NCBI RefSeq assembly: GCF_024753215.1
Contig: NZ_JANUGV010000007.1
Location: 62,001-126,000 of the forward strand
Origin: Massilia solisilvae
Lineage (GTDB): Bacteria > Pseudomonadota > Gammaproteobacteria > Burkholderiales > Burkholderiaceae_D
Direction: 5' to 3'
DNA length: 64,000 bases
Shown here in pieces: positions 29,029 to 37,432 of the stretch (its first letter is position 1; every line of letters begins with the position of its first letter). The translations under genes were made by a program, and so were the position numbers. Under the pieces are notes generated by a model. The model saw only the letters and a program-made list of their open reading frames with translations, did no database searches and was not told the origin of the DNA.

Positions 29029-29152
29029 GTAGGGTGGGCGGGTTTCCCGCCTACGCGTTCAGCCGCAGCGGGCTGTTCGCTGCCGCATTTCCCCCGTGCA
29101 ACATAGTTGAGGATGGTTGAACGCGTGGGCAGGAAGACCTGCCCACCCTACC
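29029..29152. repeat. Family A inverted doublet
   Basis: Left unit GTAGGGTGGGCGGG...CCCGCCTACGCGTTC and right unit GAACGCGTGGGCAGG...CCTGCCCACCCTAC are mirror copies around an unrelated spacer of about 45 bp. It lies between the ABC ATPase promoter side and the 3' end of the Rieske gene. Confidence 0.85.
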
Positions 29153-29158
29153 GCAGAT

Positions 29159-29767
29159 TCAGGTAGTCACGCCAGGCCCTTCTTCGCCGATGACGAGCCG
29201 TTCGCCGTGGTAGGCATGTGGCGGCACCGCCAGGTTGACCGGCGCCGGCACGTTGCGAAATACGCGGCCGGCCAGGTCGTACTTGGAGCCGTGGCAGGGA
29301 CAGTAGAAGCCGCCGGGCCAGTCCGGGCCAAGGTCGGCGGCTCCCGGCTCGGGCCGGAACACGGGAATGCAGCCGAGGTGGGTGCACACCGCCTCGACCA
29401 CGAGAAAGGCCGGGCGCACCGAGCGGGTGGCGTTGCGCGCGTATTTCGGCTGCTGGTCGGTCTGCGAGTCGGGATCGAGCAGCAGCGCGTCATGCTTGCC
29501 CAGCGTGGCCAGCATTTGCGGCGTGCGGTGCAGCACCCACACCGGCCTGCCGCGCCAGTTGACGGTGATGAGCGTGCCCGGCGCGACCCGGGTCACGTCC
29601 ACGTCCACCGGCGCCGCCTCGGCCTTGGCCCGCTCGCTCGGCTCCATCGACGCCACGAACGGGATCGCCGTTGCGGCCAGGCCCACCGTGCCCATGCCAA
29701 TGGTCGAGGCGACCAGGATGCGCCTGCGTGCCTGTTCCTTTTCGTCCAGCGGTCCGGTTTCGCTCAT
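29159..29767 (-). CDS. Rieske iron-sulfur protein (PetA-like), no petB/petC adjacent
   Basis: A 202-residue ubiquinol-cytochrome c reductase Rieske subunit. The ATG giving MSETGPLDEKEQ was chosen; residues 14-40 (RRRILVASTIGMG...) form a basic-led hydrophobic anchor of the Tat type. The [2Fe-2S] ligands are in CTHLGC and CPCHGS. Length and N-terminal region match bacterial PetA. In betaproteobacteria petA is normally followed by petB and petC; here the downstream neighbour is an unrelated ABC operon, so this is an isolated gene. It may be a second copy serving the bc1 complex or another membrane redox system. Confidence 0.88.
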   Translation of the reverse strand: MSETGPLDEKEQARRRILVASTIGMGTVGLAATAIPFVASMEPSERAKAEAAPVDVDVTRVAPGTLITVNWRGRPVWVLHRTPQMLATLGKHDALLLDPDSQTDQQPKYARNATRSVRPAFLVVEAVCTHLGCIPVFRPEPGAADLGPDWPGGFYCPCHGSKYDLAGRVFRNVPAPVNLAVPPHAYHGERLVIGEEGPGVTT

Positions 29768-29869
29768 GTCCACGGGGTGCCTCGGCCAGGGTGATACCGG
29801 TTTGACCGGGAATATCGCGCGTCGTTGCCATTTTTCGTTGTGCCATGCAGAAAGGTGGATAATGGCGCG

Positions 29870-30349
29870 ATGGACACCGCAATCAAGGAAAAGGTACTGG
29901 CCGTCATGCGCCTGGCGCGCACCCGGCAGGAGTCGACGGACTGGTTCCGCGTCGCACTGGGCCTGTATTACCTGGCCGGCCTGATGACCAGCGAGGCGAT
30001 CGACTTCAAGAAGGTGGACCGCGAGTTCAACCGCTTCATCTACCACACCATCGGCGGCGGCCACAGCATCACCAGCGTGCTGCAGTACATGAGCGGGGAC
30101 AAGGTGATGCCGGTGGTCCAGTCCGAGCGCTTCATGGCCGCGTTCGTCGAATGCTGCGCCGACGTGCCGGCGGACACGATCCCGTTCCTGCTGTCGCTGA
30201 ACCTGGGCGTGGCAAAGAACATCTCCAGGCTCGAGGTCACCGGGCCGTTGCACGAGTGGATCGAGCGCCAGCAGGCGCTGCTGGCGCAGGCGCAGCAAAC
30301 GGCGGGCGAGGGCGAACGGAACCGACCGGCAACAGGCGAAGGCCTATAA
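29870..30349 (+). CDS. Conserved-looking hypothetical protein
   Basis: A 159-residue protein I do not recognise. The ATG at the start of MDTAIKEKVLAVM is used; the in-frame extension reads back into the divergent Rieske promoter region. It is predicted cytosolic and mostly helical, without signal peptide or long hydrophobic segment. Notable are a central FNRFIYHTIGGGHSITSVLQYMSG stretch and FVECCADVP with two adjacent cysteines. The C-terminal 25 residues are polar and probably disordered. It stops 33 bp before coq7 on the same strand, so the two may be cotranscribed. Confidence 0.7.
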   Translation: MDTAIKEKVLAVMRLARTRQESTDWFRVALGLYYLAGLMTSEAIDFKKVDREFNRFIYHTIGGGHSITSVLQYMSGDKVMPVVQSERFMAAFVECCADVPADTIPFLLSLNLGVAKNISRLEVTGPLHEWIERQQALLAQAQQTAGEGERNRPATGEGL

Positions 30350-30382
30350 TGGCGCTTTCCGCCGTATCGTTTTGACTATTTC

Positions 30383-31027
30383 ATGATTGCCAACCGTTCC
30401 ATCAATCCCCTCGACCACCTGATCGTGGGCTTCGACCGCGCTCTGCGCGTGGTCGGTGGCGTGGCCACCTCGTCCCGCCCCAACCCGGCCGCGCACGCCG
30501 CCGACTGCGAACTGAACGAAGAGGAGCAGCGCCACAGCGCCGGCCTGATGCGCGTGAACCACGTGGGCGAGGTCTGCGCGCAGGCGCTGTACGACTCGCA
30601 GGCGCGCTTCGCCCAGACGCCGCAGGTGCGCGCCCAGTTCGAGCAGGCCGCGCGCGAGGAAGAAGACCACCTGGCCTGGACCGCGCAGCGGCTGTCCGAG
30701 CTTGGCTCGCAGCCGAGCCTGTTGAATCCCTTGTGGTATGCGGGCGCGTTCGCGCTGGGCACCATCGCCGCCAAGATGGGCGATGCGCACAGCCTGGGCT
30801 ACGTGGTCGAGACCGAGCGCCAGGTCGAGGCGCACCTGAACAGCCACCTCGACGCGCTGCCGCCGCAGGACGCCAAGTCGCGCGCGATCGTGGACCAGAT
30901 GCGCATCGACGAGATCGCGCACGGCGCCGCCGCCCAGTCGCTGGGCGCGGCCGACATGCCGCTGCCGGTGAAAATGGCGATGCAGGCGATGGCCAAGGTG
31001 ATGACCTCCACCGCCTATTACATCTGA
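30383..31027 (+). CDS. coq7: 3-demethoxyubiquinol 3-hydroxylase (Coq7 family)
   Basis: A 214-residue di-iron hydroxylase of ubiquinone biosynthesis, the Coq7 type used by many betaproteobacteria in place of UbiF. The di-iron ligands are visible in the ferritin-like bundle: RVNHVGEVCAQ (Glu), REEEDHLAW (EExxH), the VETERQVEAH segment and RIDEIAHG (second ExxH). Length is normal. The start ATG follows TTTGACTATTTC, with no strong ribosome binding site. It converges on the OsmC gene, with a family A unit between them. Confidence 0.94.
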   Translation: MIANRSINPLDHLIVGFDRALRVVGGVATSSRPNPAAHAADCELNEEEQRHSAGLMRVNHVGEVCAQALYDSQARFAQTPQVRAQFEQAAREEEDHLAWTAQRLSELGSQPSLLNPLWYAGAFALGTIAAKMGDAHSLGYVVETERQVEAHLNSHLDALPPQDAKSRAIVDQMRIDEIAHGAAAQSLGAADMPLPVKMAMQAMAKVMTSTAYYI

Positions 31028-31037
31028 GCCGTTTTTC

Positions 31038-31071
31038 GTAGGGTGGGCGGGTCTCCCGCCCACGCGTCCAA
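31038..31071. repeat. Family A unit, single
   Basis: GTAGGGTGGGCGGG-TCT-CCCGCCCACGCGTCC. One hairpin unit between the stops of coq7 and the OsmC gene, without its inverted mate. Confidence 0.75.
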
Positions 31072-31088
31072 CGACCGTGTGAAACGCT

Positions 31089-31511
31089 TTACGCCTCGAC
31101 GATCTCGAACGAGTGCGTGATCTCGGCCGTCTTGGCCAGCATGATCGAGGCCGAGCAGTATTTGTCGTGCGACAGGTTCACCGCGCGCTCGACCGACGCG
31201 CTCTTCAGGTTGCGGCCGGTGACGGTGAAGTGGAAGTGGATTTTGGTGAACACCTTCGGATCGGTCTCGGCGCGCTCGGCCTTGAGGGTCACGTCGCAGC
31301 CGCGCACGTCTTCGCGCCCGCGCTTGAGGATCAGCACCACGTCGTAGGCCGTGCAGCCGCCGGTCCCCAGCAGCACCATTTCCATCGGCCGCGGCGCGAG
31401 GTTGTGGCCGCCGCCCTCGGGCGCGCCATCCATGCTGACCATGTGGCCGGACCCGGTCTGGGCCCGGAAACTCATGCCCGACGGGCCATTCCAGCTGACT
31501 TTCACTTCCAT
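31089..31511 (-). CDS. OsmC family protein (YhfA-like)
   Basis: A 140-residue protein of the OsmC/Ohr fold. Two redox cysteines are at the expected places: GTGGCTAYDVV near residue 53 and KYCSAS near 119. Members reduce organic hydroperoxides with thiols; the YhfA branch has no proven substrate. The RPMEMVLLG helix is typical. It is the last gene of a same-strand series with natB, natA and the secreted hydrolase, 40 bp after natB. Its place close to coq7 and rplM is common in the lineage. Confidence 0.9.
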   Translation of the reverse strand: MEVKVSWNGPSGMSFRAQTGSGHMVSMDGAPEGGGHNLAPRPMEMVLLGTGGCTAYDVVLILKRGREDVRGCDVTLKAERAETDPKVFTKIHFHFTVTGRNLKSASVERAVNLSHDKYCSASIMLAKTAEITHSFEIVEA

Positions 31512-31551
31512 TTGCGTTCTCCGCTATTGTGCGATGCCCTTATTGTAAGGC

Positions 31552-32732
31552 TTACACCGCCAGCACGTAGCGCTCGCTCTTCATCCGCCACGAGGCGAAC
31601 GCCACCGCCGCCAGCGCCGGCACGGCCGAGCTGAGGAAGGTGAGCACGAACGGCACCGCCTCCACCTGTCCGGTCCGGGCCATTTCGCGCAGCAGGGTCT
31701 GGTCCGAGAGCATCGGCACCAGGTACATCCAGGTGGCGGTCTTCAGGTCGAGCATCGAAACCAGCACGCCCGGCACCATCGGCACCAGCATCACGAAGCT
31801 GAGCAGGCTCTGGGCCTCCTTGAACGACTTCGAATTCATGGCCAGCGCCACCTGTACCGCAGCGGCGAACAGCGACAGCGGCAGCGCGGCGATGCACACC
31901 ATGGCCAGGCCGCCCCACGACAGGCTCCACGCCATGCCGATTTCTTCCAGCGGCAGCCAGGACAGCACCAGGTGCGCCAGCGCCAGTTCGAGCGTGACGC
32001 CCACCATGGCCAGGGTGCCGGCGGCCAGCCACTTGCCGACCACCAGGTCGGCGGCGCGCGCCGGCTGCGCCATCAGTACTTCGAGCGAGCGCCGTTCGCG
32101 CTCGCCGGCGGTGCTGTCGATGGCGGTGGCCATGCCCAGCATGAAGGACGGGAAGAACAGCGCGGCCAAAATGCTGCCGATCATGGCGGCCGAGCGCGAG
32201 GCGTTGGTGCCGGTGTCGTAGCGCTGCAGCTTGATCGGCGAGAGCGTGGCCGGCGATACCCCGTGCGCGAGCAGGCGCGCGCCCGCGATGTTCGAGCCGT
32301 AGGCGTTGATCACGTCTTCGATGTCGCGCGTGCGCGAGCCGGTGTCGGCGGCCGAGTCGAACCACAGCTCGATCGCGGCCGGACGCATTGCCTCGTAGTT
32401 CTCGGCGAATTTGTCGGACACGCGCAGCACCGCCACCGTCTTGCGGCCCTTGAGCAGGGCGGCGATGCCTTCCTCGTCCATCGGCGCGACCTCGCGCAGC
32501 GTGAAGTTCTTTTGCCTGAGCTGGGTCATCAGGGTGGGCGCGCGCGCCGCGCCGATCACGGCCACCTCGGCGCCTTCGCGCTCGGGCTTGGTGGCGCGGT
32601 TGACCATCTGCTGCAGGATAAAGCCGAGCACCACCGGGTACATCACCGTGAACAGCGCCAGCATCGCCAGCGTGCGCTTGTCGCGCAGGGTTTCGCGCAG
32701 CTCCTTGACGAGCACCACCATGAAACGCGGCT

Positions 32733-32736
<4 letters not shown>
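31552..32736 (-). CDS. ABC-2 permease, NatB-like
   Basis: A 394-residue membrane protein that starts MKPRFMVVLVKELRE; the ATG overlaps the ATPase stop (ATGA). Layout is one N-terminal helix (about 22-42), a long extracytoplasmic loop (about 45-180), then five or six helices to the C-terminus. The GERERRSLEVLMAQPARAADLVVGK segment is characteristic of NatB-type Na+/drug exporters. It pairs with the ATPase encoded just upstream. Substrate unresolved. Confidence 0.9.
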
Positions 32737-33464
<728 letters not shown>

Positions 33465-33476
33465 GGGCTGGAGGGG

Positions 33477-34895
33477 TCAGGGTTGCGGGCCGGCGCTGCC
33501 GAGCTGGAAGGTCGGCGCCGGGATCTCGGACAGGCAGCGCGCGTCCACCTGCTTGTCCGGGCGGTCGAGGAATTCGCGCAGCACGCGCGCCGCGCACGGC
33601 AGCTGCGACACGCCATGGCCGGCATTGGCCACCACCACGTGCTGGGCGTGCGCCATGTGGCGCGCCGCCTCCTCCGCGCGGTGCGGCGGCGTGACCGGGT
33701 CGAGCGCGCCAGAGAGCAGCAGGGCCGGCGCATCGATGCGCGACGGTGCCTTGTAGGGTACGGCCGGCACCTTCATCGCCGCGCACAGGGGCACGATGCG
33801 CTTTGCCATCGGGGCCGTGAGCACGCCCGCGTCGGCGGCCAGCAGTGCGGGCGTCATGCGCGGCACGTCCTCGGCGCAGACCACGGCCAGGTGCAGCAGC
33901 AGCGCGTTCGAGCCCTCCGCCGACAGGTCGGAGAACAGGTTCTGGCGCGCCACGAACGGCGCCCAGTTGCCCTGGTACGCGGTGTGGATCAGGAACGGCA
34001 GGCGGCGCGCGTCGGCCGGGGTGTACAGGATGTTGTGGACGGTGCCGAGAAAGCGCGTGCTGGTCATCGTGAAGCTCACCGGGCGCGCCGTGCGCGGGTC
34101 GGGCAGCGACAGCTTGACGCCGGCCGCGGCGCGCTCGACCAGCGCCGAGAATTCCTGCTTCAGGTTGGGGTAGGCCTTGCGGCAGGCGGTGTCGCGCGCG
34201 CACAGGTCGAATACCTTGTCGAGCGAGGCCTGGCTGTCGCGGCCTCCCGCCGGGATCACCTGGTCGGGCGCGGCGACGGCATCGAGCAGCAGGGTGCGCA
34301 CCGAACCCGGATAGGCACGGGCGTAGGCTTGCGCCAGGCGCGTGCCGTACGAGCCGCCCCAGACGTTGATCTTGCCGTAGCCCAGCGCCTGGCGCACCTG
34401 CTCGATGTCGCGCGCGGCGGCCTGGGTGGTGTAGGCGGCAAACGGCGCGCGCGAGTTGGCGATGCAGGCGCGCACCAGCGCGTCGAGCTGCTCGTCGCCC
34501 ATCGTGTCTTCCTGCGGCATCGGGCAATCCAGCTTGCCCGACAGGCCAGTGCCGCGCTGGTCGATAAAGACGATGTCGCGCGTGGCGCGGGCGCGCTTGA
34601 AGGCGCCCGAGAGCAGTGGCAGCACGTCGCTGCCGGCTTCGCCCGGGCCGCCGGCCAGCACGAACAGCGGGTCGGGACCCGCGGCCTCGCGATAGGCGCG
34701 CGCCACGGTGACGTGCAGCTTGAGGGTGCCGGCCCCCGGCTTGCCATAGTCCAGCGGCACCGGCAGCGTCACGCAGCGCAGCGCGTCCTCCGAGCCGGGC
34801 AGGTGGCAGGTGCGTTCGCTTGGCGGCTCCGCGGCCCGCACCGGGGCGGCCAGCAGCAGCGCCAGGGCCGTCGCCAACGGTAACTTATATTTCAC
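33477..34895 (-). CDS. Secreted alpha/beta hydrolase, TAP/proline iminopeptidase-like
   Basis: A 472-residue exported hydrolase. The GTG at 34895 is preferred because TAGGAG lies 5 bp upstream, while the GTG two codons earlier overlaps that site. A signal peptide covers about residues 1-22. The catalytic triad is visible: S182 in GGSYGT, Asp in LSGALDPVTPP and His in NAGHGVS. The oxyanion region is LAGGPGEAGS. The C-terminal TAP-like domain and three or more cysteine pairs suggest an extracellular or periplasmic peptidase releasing N-terminal residues or tripeptides. It heads the operon with natAB, which hints at product or substrate export or a shared stress response. Confidence 0.87.
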   Translation of the reverse strand: MKYKLPLATALALLLAAPVRAAEPPSERTCHLPGSEDALRCVTLPVPLDYGKPGAGTLKLHVTVARAYREAAGPDPLFVLAGGPGEAGSDVLPLLSGAFKRARATRDIVFIDQRGTGLSGKLDCPMPQEDTMGDEQLDALVRACIANSRAPFAAYTTQAAARDIEQVRQALGYGKINVWGGSYGTRLAQAYARAYPGSVRTLLLDAVAAPDQVIPAGGRDSQASLDKVFDLCARDTACRKAYPNLKQEFSALVERAAAGVKLSLPDPRTARPVSFTMTSTRFLGTVHNILYTPADARRLPFLIHTAYQGNWAPFVARQNLFSDLSAEGSNALLLHLAVVCAEDVPRMTPALLAADAGVLTAPMAKRIVPLCAAMKVPAVPYKAPSRIDAPALLLSGALDPVTPPHRAEEAARHMAHAQHVVVANAGHGVSQLPCAARVLREFLDRPDKQVDARCLSEIPAPTFQLGSAGPQP

Positions 34896-35039
34896 AGGCA
34901 CTCCTATTCGGGGTCGGAGTCATAATAATTTGACAATCGCGGCGAGGTCAACGGTGGGCTCAATCACTGTAGACCAAATTTCTTAGTTGCAACTTAACCT
35001 TGGTTGAATGCGCCCACGCCACAGCGCTGCGCGGCTGGG

Positions 35040-35069
35040 TTGACCCGGGAGCCCGTTGTCCGCTATCAT
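35040..35069 (+). promoter_or_regulatory. Predicted rplM-rpsI promoter
   Basis: TTGACC and TATCAT separated by 18 bp, a good sigma-70 match, about 105 bp upstream of the rplM start. It lies within the 279-bp gap divergent from the hydrolase gene. Confidence 0.65.
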
Positions 35070-35111
35070 TGCAGGCTTTCCGTTTGCTCAGGAAAAGACA
35101 ATAAGGTCGAG

Positions 35112-35131
35112 TCCGCGCCAGCGAGGGCGGA
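35112..35131 (+). promoter_or_regulatory. Hairpin in the rplM leader
   Basis: TCCGC(G)CC-AGCGA-GGGCGGA forms a 7-bp stem with one bulged G in the roughly 100-nt leader between the promoter and rplM. Ribosomal protein operons are often autoregulated through such leaders; L13 binding here is inference. Confidence 0.35.
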
Positions 35132-35174
35132 ACCACCGCGTAATTTGAGCATTTAACCAATTTAGGAAGTCAAC

Positions 35175-35603
35175 ATGAAAACTTTTTCCGCTAAAGGACA
35201 TGAAGTCCAGCGCGACTGGTTCGTGATTGACGCGACGGACAAGGTCCTCGGACGTGTTGCCAGCGAAGTGGCACTCCGACTGCGCGGCAAGCACAAACCG
35301 GAATTTACTCCGCACGTCGATACCGGTGACTACATCGTCGTCGTCAACGCAGGCAAACTGCGCGTGACCGGCACCAAGGCCAACAACAAGGTGTACTACC
35401 GTCACTCGGGCTACCCGGGCGGTATCTACGAAACCAACTTCCTGAAAATGCAACAGCGTTTTCCGGGTCGTGCGCTGGAAAAGGCCGTCAAGGGCATGCT
35501 GCCCAAGGGTCCGCTCGGCTACGCGATGTTCAAGAAGCTGAAAGTGTATGCGGAAGGTACCCACCCGCACGCTGCCCAGCAACCCCAAGCACTCGAGATC
35601 TAA
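35175..35603 (+). CDS. rplM: 50S ribosomal protein L13
   Basis: A 142-residue L13, an early-assembling large-subunit protein. The start MKTFSAKGHEVQRDW and the conserved LPKGPLGYAMFKKLKVY segment are diagnostic. AGGAAG precedes the ATG by 6 bp. Its codon usage is less extreme in third-position GC than that of neighbours, consistent with high expression. It is cotranscribed with rpsI, 11 bp downstream. Confidence 0.99.
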   Translation: MKTFSAKGHEVQRDWFVIDATDKVLGRVASEVALRLRGKHKPEFTPHVDTGDYIVVVNAGKLRVTGTKANNKVYYRHSGYPGGIYETNFLKMQQRFPGRALEKAVKGMLPKGPLGYAMFKKLKVYAEGTHPHAAQQPQALEI

Positions 35604-35614
35604 GGAGCTGACTC

Positions 35615-36007
35615 ATGATCGGTAACTACAACTACGGCACTGGCCGTCGCAAGAGTGCAGTCGCTCGCGTGTTCATCAAGGCCGGCACCGGCCAGATCAT
35701 CGTGAACGGCAAACCGGCAGCGGAATACTTCTCGCGTGAAACCGGCCTGATGGTCATCCGTCAACCGCTGGAGCTGACCGGCAACGTCGAGCGTTTCGAC
35801 ATCAAGGTCAACGTGCACGGTGGCGGTGAGTCGGGCCAGGCAGGCGCCGTCCGTCACGGCATCACCCGCGCCCTGATCGACTACGATGCAGGCCTGAAGG
35901 GCGACCTGGCACGTGCCGGTTTCGTCACCCGCGACGCCCGCGAAGTCGAGCGTAAGAAGGTCGGCCTGCGCAAAGCACGTCGCGCCAAGCAGTTCTCGAA
36001 GCGTTAA
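35615..36007 (+). CDS. rpsI: 30S ribosomal protein S9
   Basis: A 130-residue S9 with the canonical GTGRRKSAVARVFIK N-terminal region, the HGGGESGQAGAVRHGI core and the C-terminal tail ending in SKR, which reaches the P-site tRNA. It follows rplM with a spacer containing AAGGAG. A strong terminator 35 bp downstream ends the operon. Confidence 0.99.
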   Translation: MIGNYNYGTGRRKSAVARVFIKAGTGQIIVNGKPAAEYFSRETGLMVIRQPLELTGNVERFDIKVNVHGGGESGQAGAVRHGITRALIDYDAGLKGDLARAGFVTRDAREVERKKVGLRKARRAKQFSKR

Positions 36008-36041
36008 TCGCTGCCGCAGCGTTCATCGCTGCTGCAAAATC

Positions 36042-36074
36042 AGCCGCCCGCTGCAAAGCCGGCGGCTTTTTTTT
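36042..36074 (+). terminator. Rho-independent terminator of rplM-rpsI
   Basis: AGCCGCC and GGCGGCT form a perfect 7-bp stem around a 12-nt loop, followed by eight T. Confidence 0.9.
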
Positions 36075-36108
36075 CGTCCGTTGCACCTGGCAGGCTTCGT
36101 GCAGTCAT

Positions 36109-36142
36109 GCAGGGTGGGCAGCTCGCCTTCCCACCCCGCGTG
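36109..36142. repeat. Degenerate family A unit
   Basis: GCAGGGTGGGCAG...CCCACCCCGCGTGTC resembles family A, with a weak GGTGGG/CCCACC stem, directly beyond the stop of the Gfo/Idh gene. Confidence 0.4.
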
Positions 36143-36146
36143 TCGT

Positions 36147-37106
36147 TCAGCGCAGCAGCGCCTCCACGGTCTGCTGCACCTGCCAGGCTTCGTCCAGCGT
36201 GGCGAGCGTATGCGGCTCGCCGGCGCAAAAAGCCCGCAATTGCAGGGCCAGTCCTTCGCGCGTTTGCCGGTAGCTCGTTTCCTTGTCCGCCGCCCCGACC
36301 GGGTGCCATTCGCCGCCGATGCGGCGCTGCACGCAGTACCAGTCGTGCAGGCGCAACGCGCCGTCGGTGCCGACAAAGGTGCAGCGATTGTCGTCGTCGA
36401 TGGCGCCTGCCACCGCGGCGTCGATCTCCACCGGCGTATCGCCGATCCGCAGCTGCGCCTGCAGGCTGGTTTCGGCTGCCGCCGGATCGCGGGGATAGAC
36501 CACCGCATGCGCCAGGAGGTGCGGCGCGCCGAGCTGGCGCACCAACAGGAACAGGAAGTGCGACAGGACTTCGCGGCAAAAGCCGCCCTCGGCCCGCTGC
36601 GCCAGCCAGGTCGCATCCGCTTGCCAGGGACGCGGCCATTGCCGAAAGCGCAGGCGCACCTCGGCACGCGTGACCCGGCCCGCCACGCCGTCGTGCAGCA
36701 TCCCGGCCAGCATGGCCACCGGCGGCGACGCGCCAAACCCGAAGTTGACGGCCACGCGCCAGCCTTCGTGCCCGGCGCGCGCCACCAGCGCGGCGGCGGC
36801 GTCGACATCCAGGGCCAGCGGCTTTTCGCACAGGACCGCTTTCCCGGCTTCGGCCGCGGCGGCCAGGTACTGCAAGTGCGTGCCGGGCGGCGAGGCAATG
36901 TACACCAGGTCCACGTCCGGGTCGGCAAGTACGGCCTCGGCGCTGGGGCGCATGGCGTTGTGCGCCAGCGCGGCCATCGCCGCACGCGCCTGCGGCGCCG
37001 GATCCCAGGCGCCGGCGATCTCGAACTGCCCGGATGCGACCAGCCGGGGCGCAAGCGCCCGGGCCATCGTGCCGCATCCAATGATTCCTAGTCGATATGG
37101 AGACAT
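36147..37106 (-). CDS. Gfo/Idh/MocA family NAD(P)-dependent oxidoreductase
   Basis: A 319-residue enzyme. The ATG giving MSPYRLGIIGCGTMA opens a Rossmann fold with the nucleotide-binding GxGxxA pattern; IASPPGTH and CEKPLALD (the conserved EKP lysine) follow near residues 69-95. The C-terminal alpha/beta domain (about 120-319) is the substrate half. The family oxidises or reduces sugars, inositols and related carbonyls. It is the last gene of the cassette with the EthD and M20 genes, 17 bp after EthD. Substrate unknown; an amino or keto acid derivative would fit the MocR context. Confidence 0.85.
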   Translation of the reverse strand: MSPYRLGIIGCGTMARALAPRLVASGQFEIAGAWDPAPQARAAMAALAHNAMRPSAEAVLADPDVDLVYIASPPGTHLQYLAAAAEAGKAVLCEKPLALDVDAAAALVARAGHEGWRVAVNFGFGASPPVAMLAGMLHDGVAGRVTRAEVRLRFRQWPRPWQADATWLAQRAEGGFCREVLSHFLFLLVRQLGAPHLLAHAVVYPRDPAAAETSLQAQLRIGDTPVEIDAAVAGAIDDDNRCTFVGTDGALRLHDWYCVQRRIGGEWHPVGAADKETSYRQTREGLALQLRAFCAGEPHTLATLDEAWQVQQTVEALLR

Positions 37107-37123
37107 ACGATTCCCGGGCCGGA

Positions 37124-37432
37124 TCAGCCGGCGGCGTTCAGTTGGGTGAAGGGCTTGAGGTCCGTATAGTTGGCCACGTCGGCCATGATTTCGGCCCCGT
37201 GCTCGGCCAGGCCGGCGGCCAGGCGTTCGCCGTCGCTGCACAGCAGGTGGCCCACGGCGAGAAAGCGCGGCGGGTTGCCGTCGGCGTCGGGCAGGCCGCG
37301 GTCGACCTCGAAACCCTTGACGCCAAATGCCTGCAGGCGCTGCATCACCATCGGGAAGTGCTGGTCCCGGTAGTAGTCGAAGTCGAAACGGGCGGCGGCG
37401 TCGAACGGGTAGAACACGGACAGTTTGATCAT
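37124..37432 (-). CDS. EthD family protein
   Basis: A 102-residue ferredoxin-like-fold protein; start MIKLSVFYPFD is preceded by AGGAG 7 bp upstream. The pattern DFDYYRDQHFPMVMQRL near residue 17 carries the YYxxxH motif of EthD and related dimeric alpha-beta barrel proteins. EthD is known from ethyl tert-butyl ether degradation, but most homologues are unassigned accessory or isomerase-like enzymes in catabolic operons. It overlaps the M20 stop by 4 bp, so it is translationally coupled to the hydrolase. Confidence 0.8.
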   Translation of the reverse strand: MIKLSVFYPFDAAARFDFDYYRDQHFPMVMQRLQAFGVKGFEVDRGLPDADGNPPRFLAVGHLLCSDGERLAAGLAEHGAEIMADVANYTDLKPFTQLNAAG

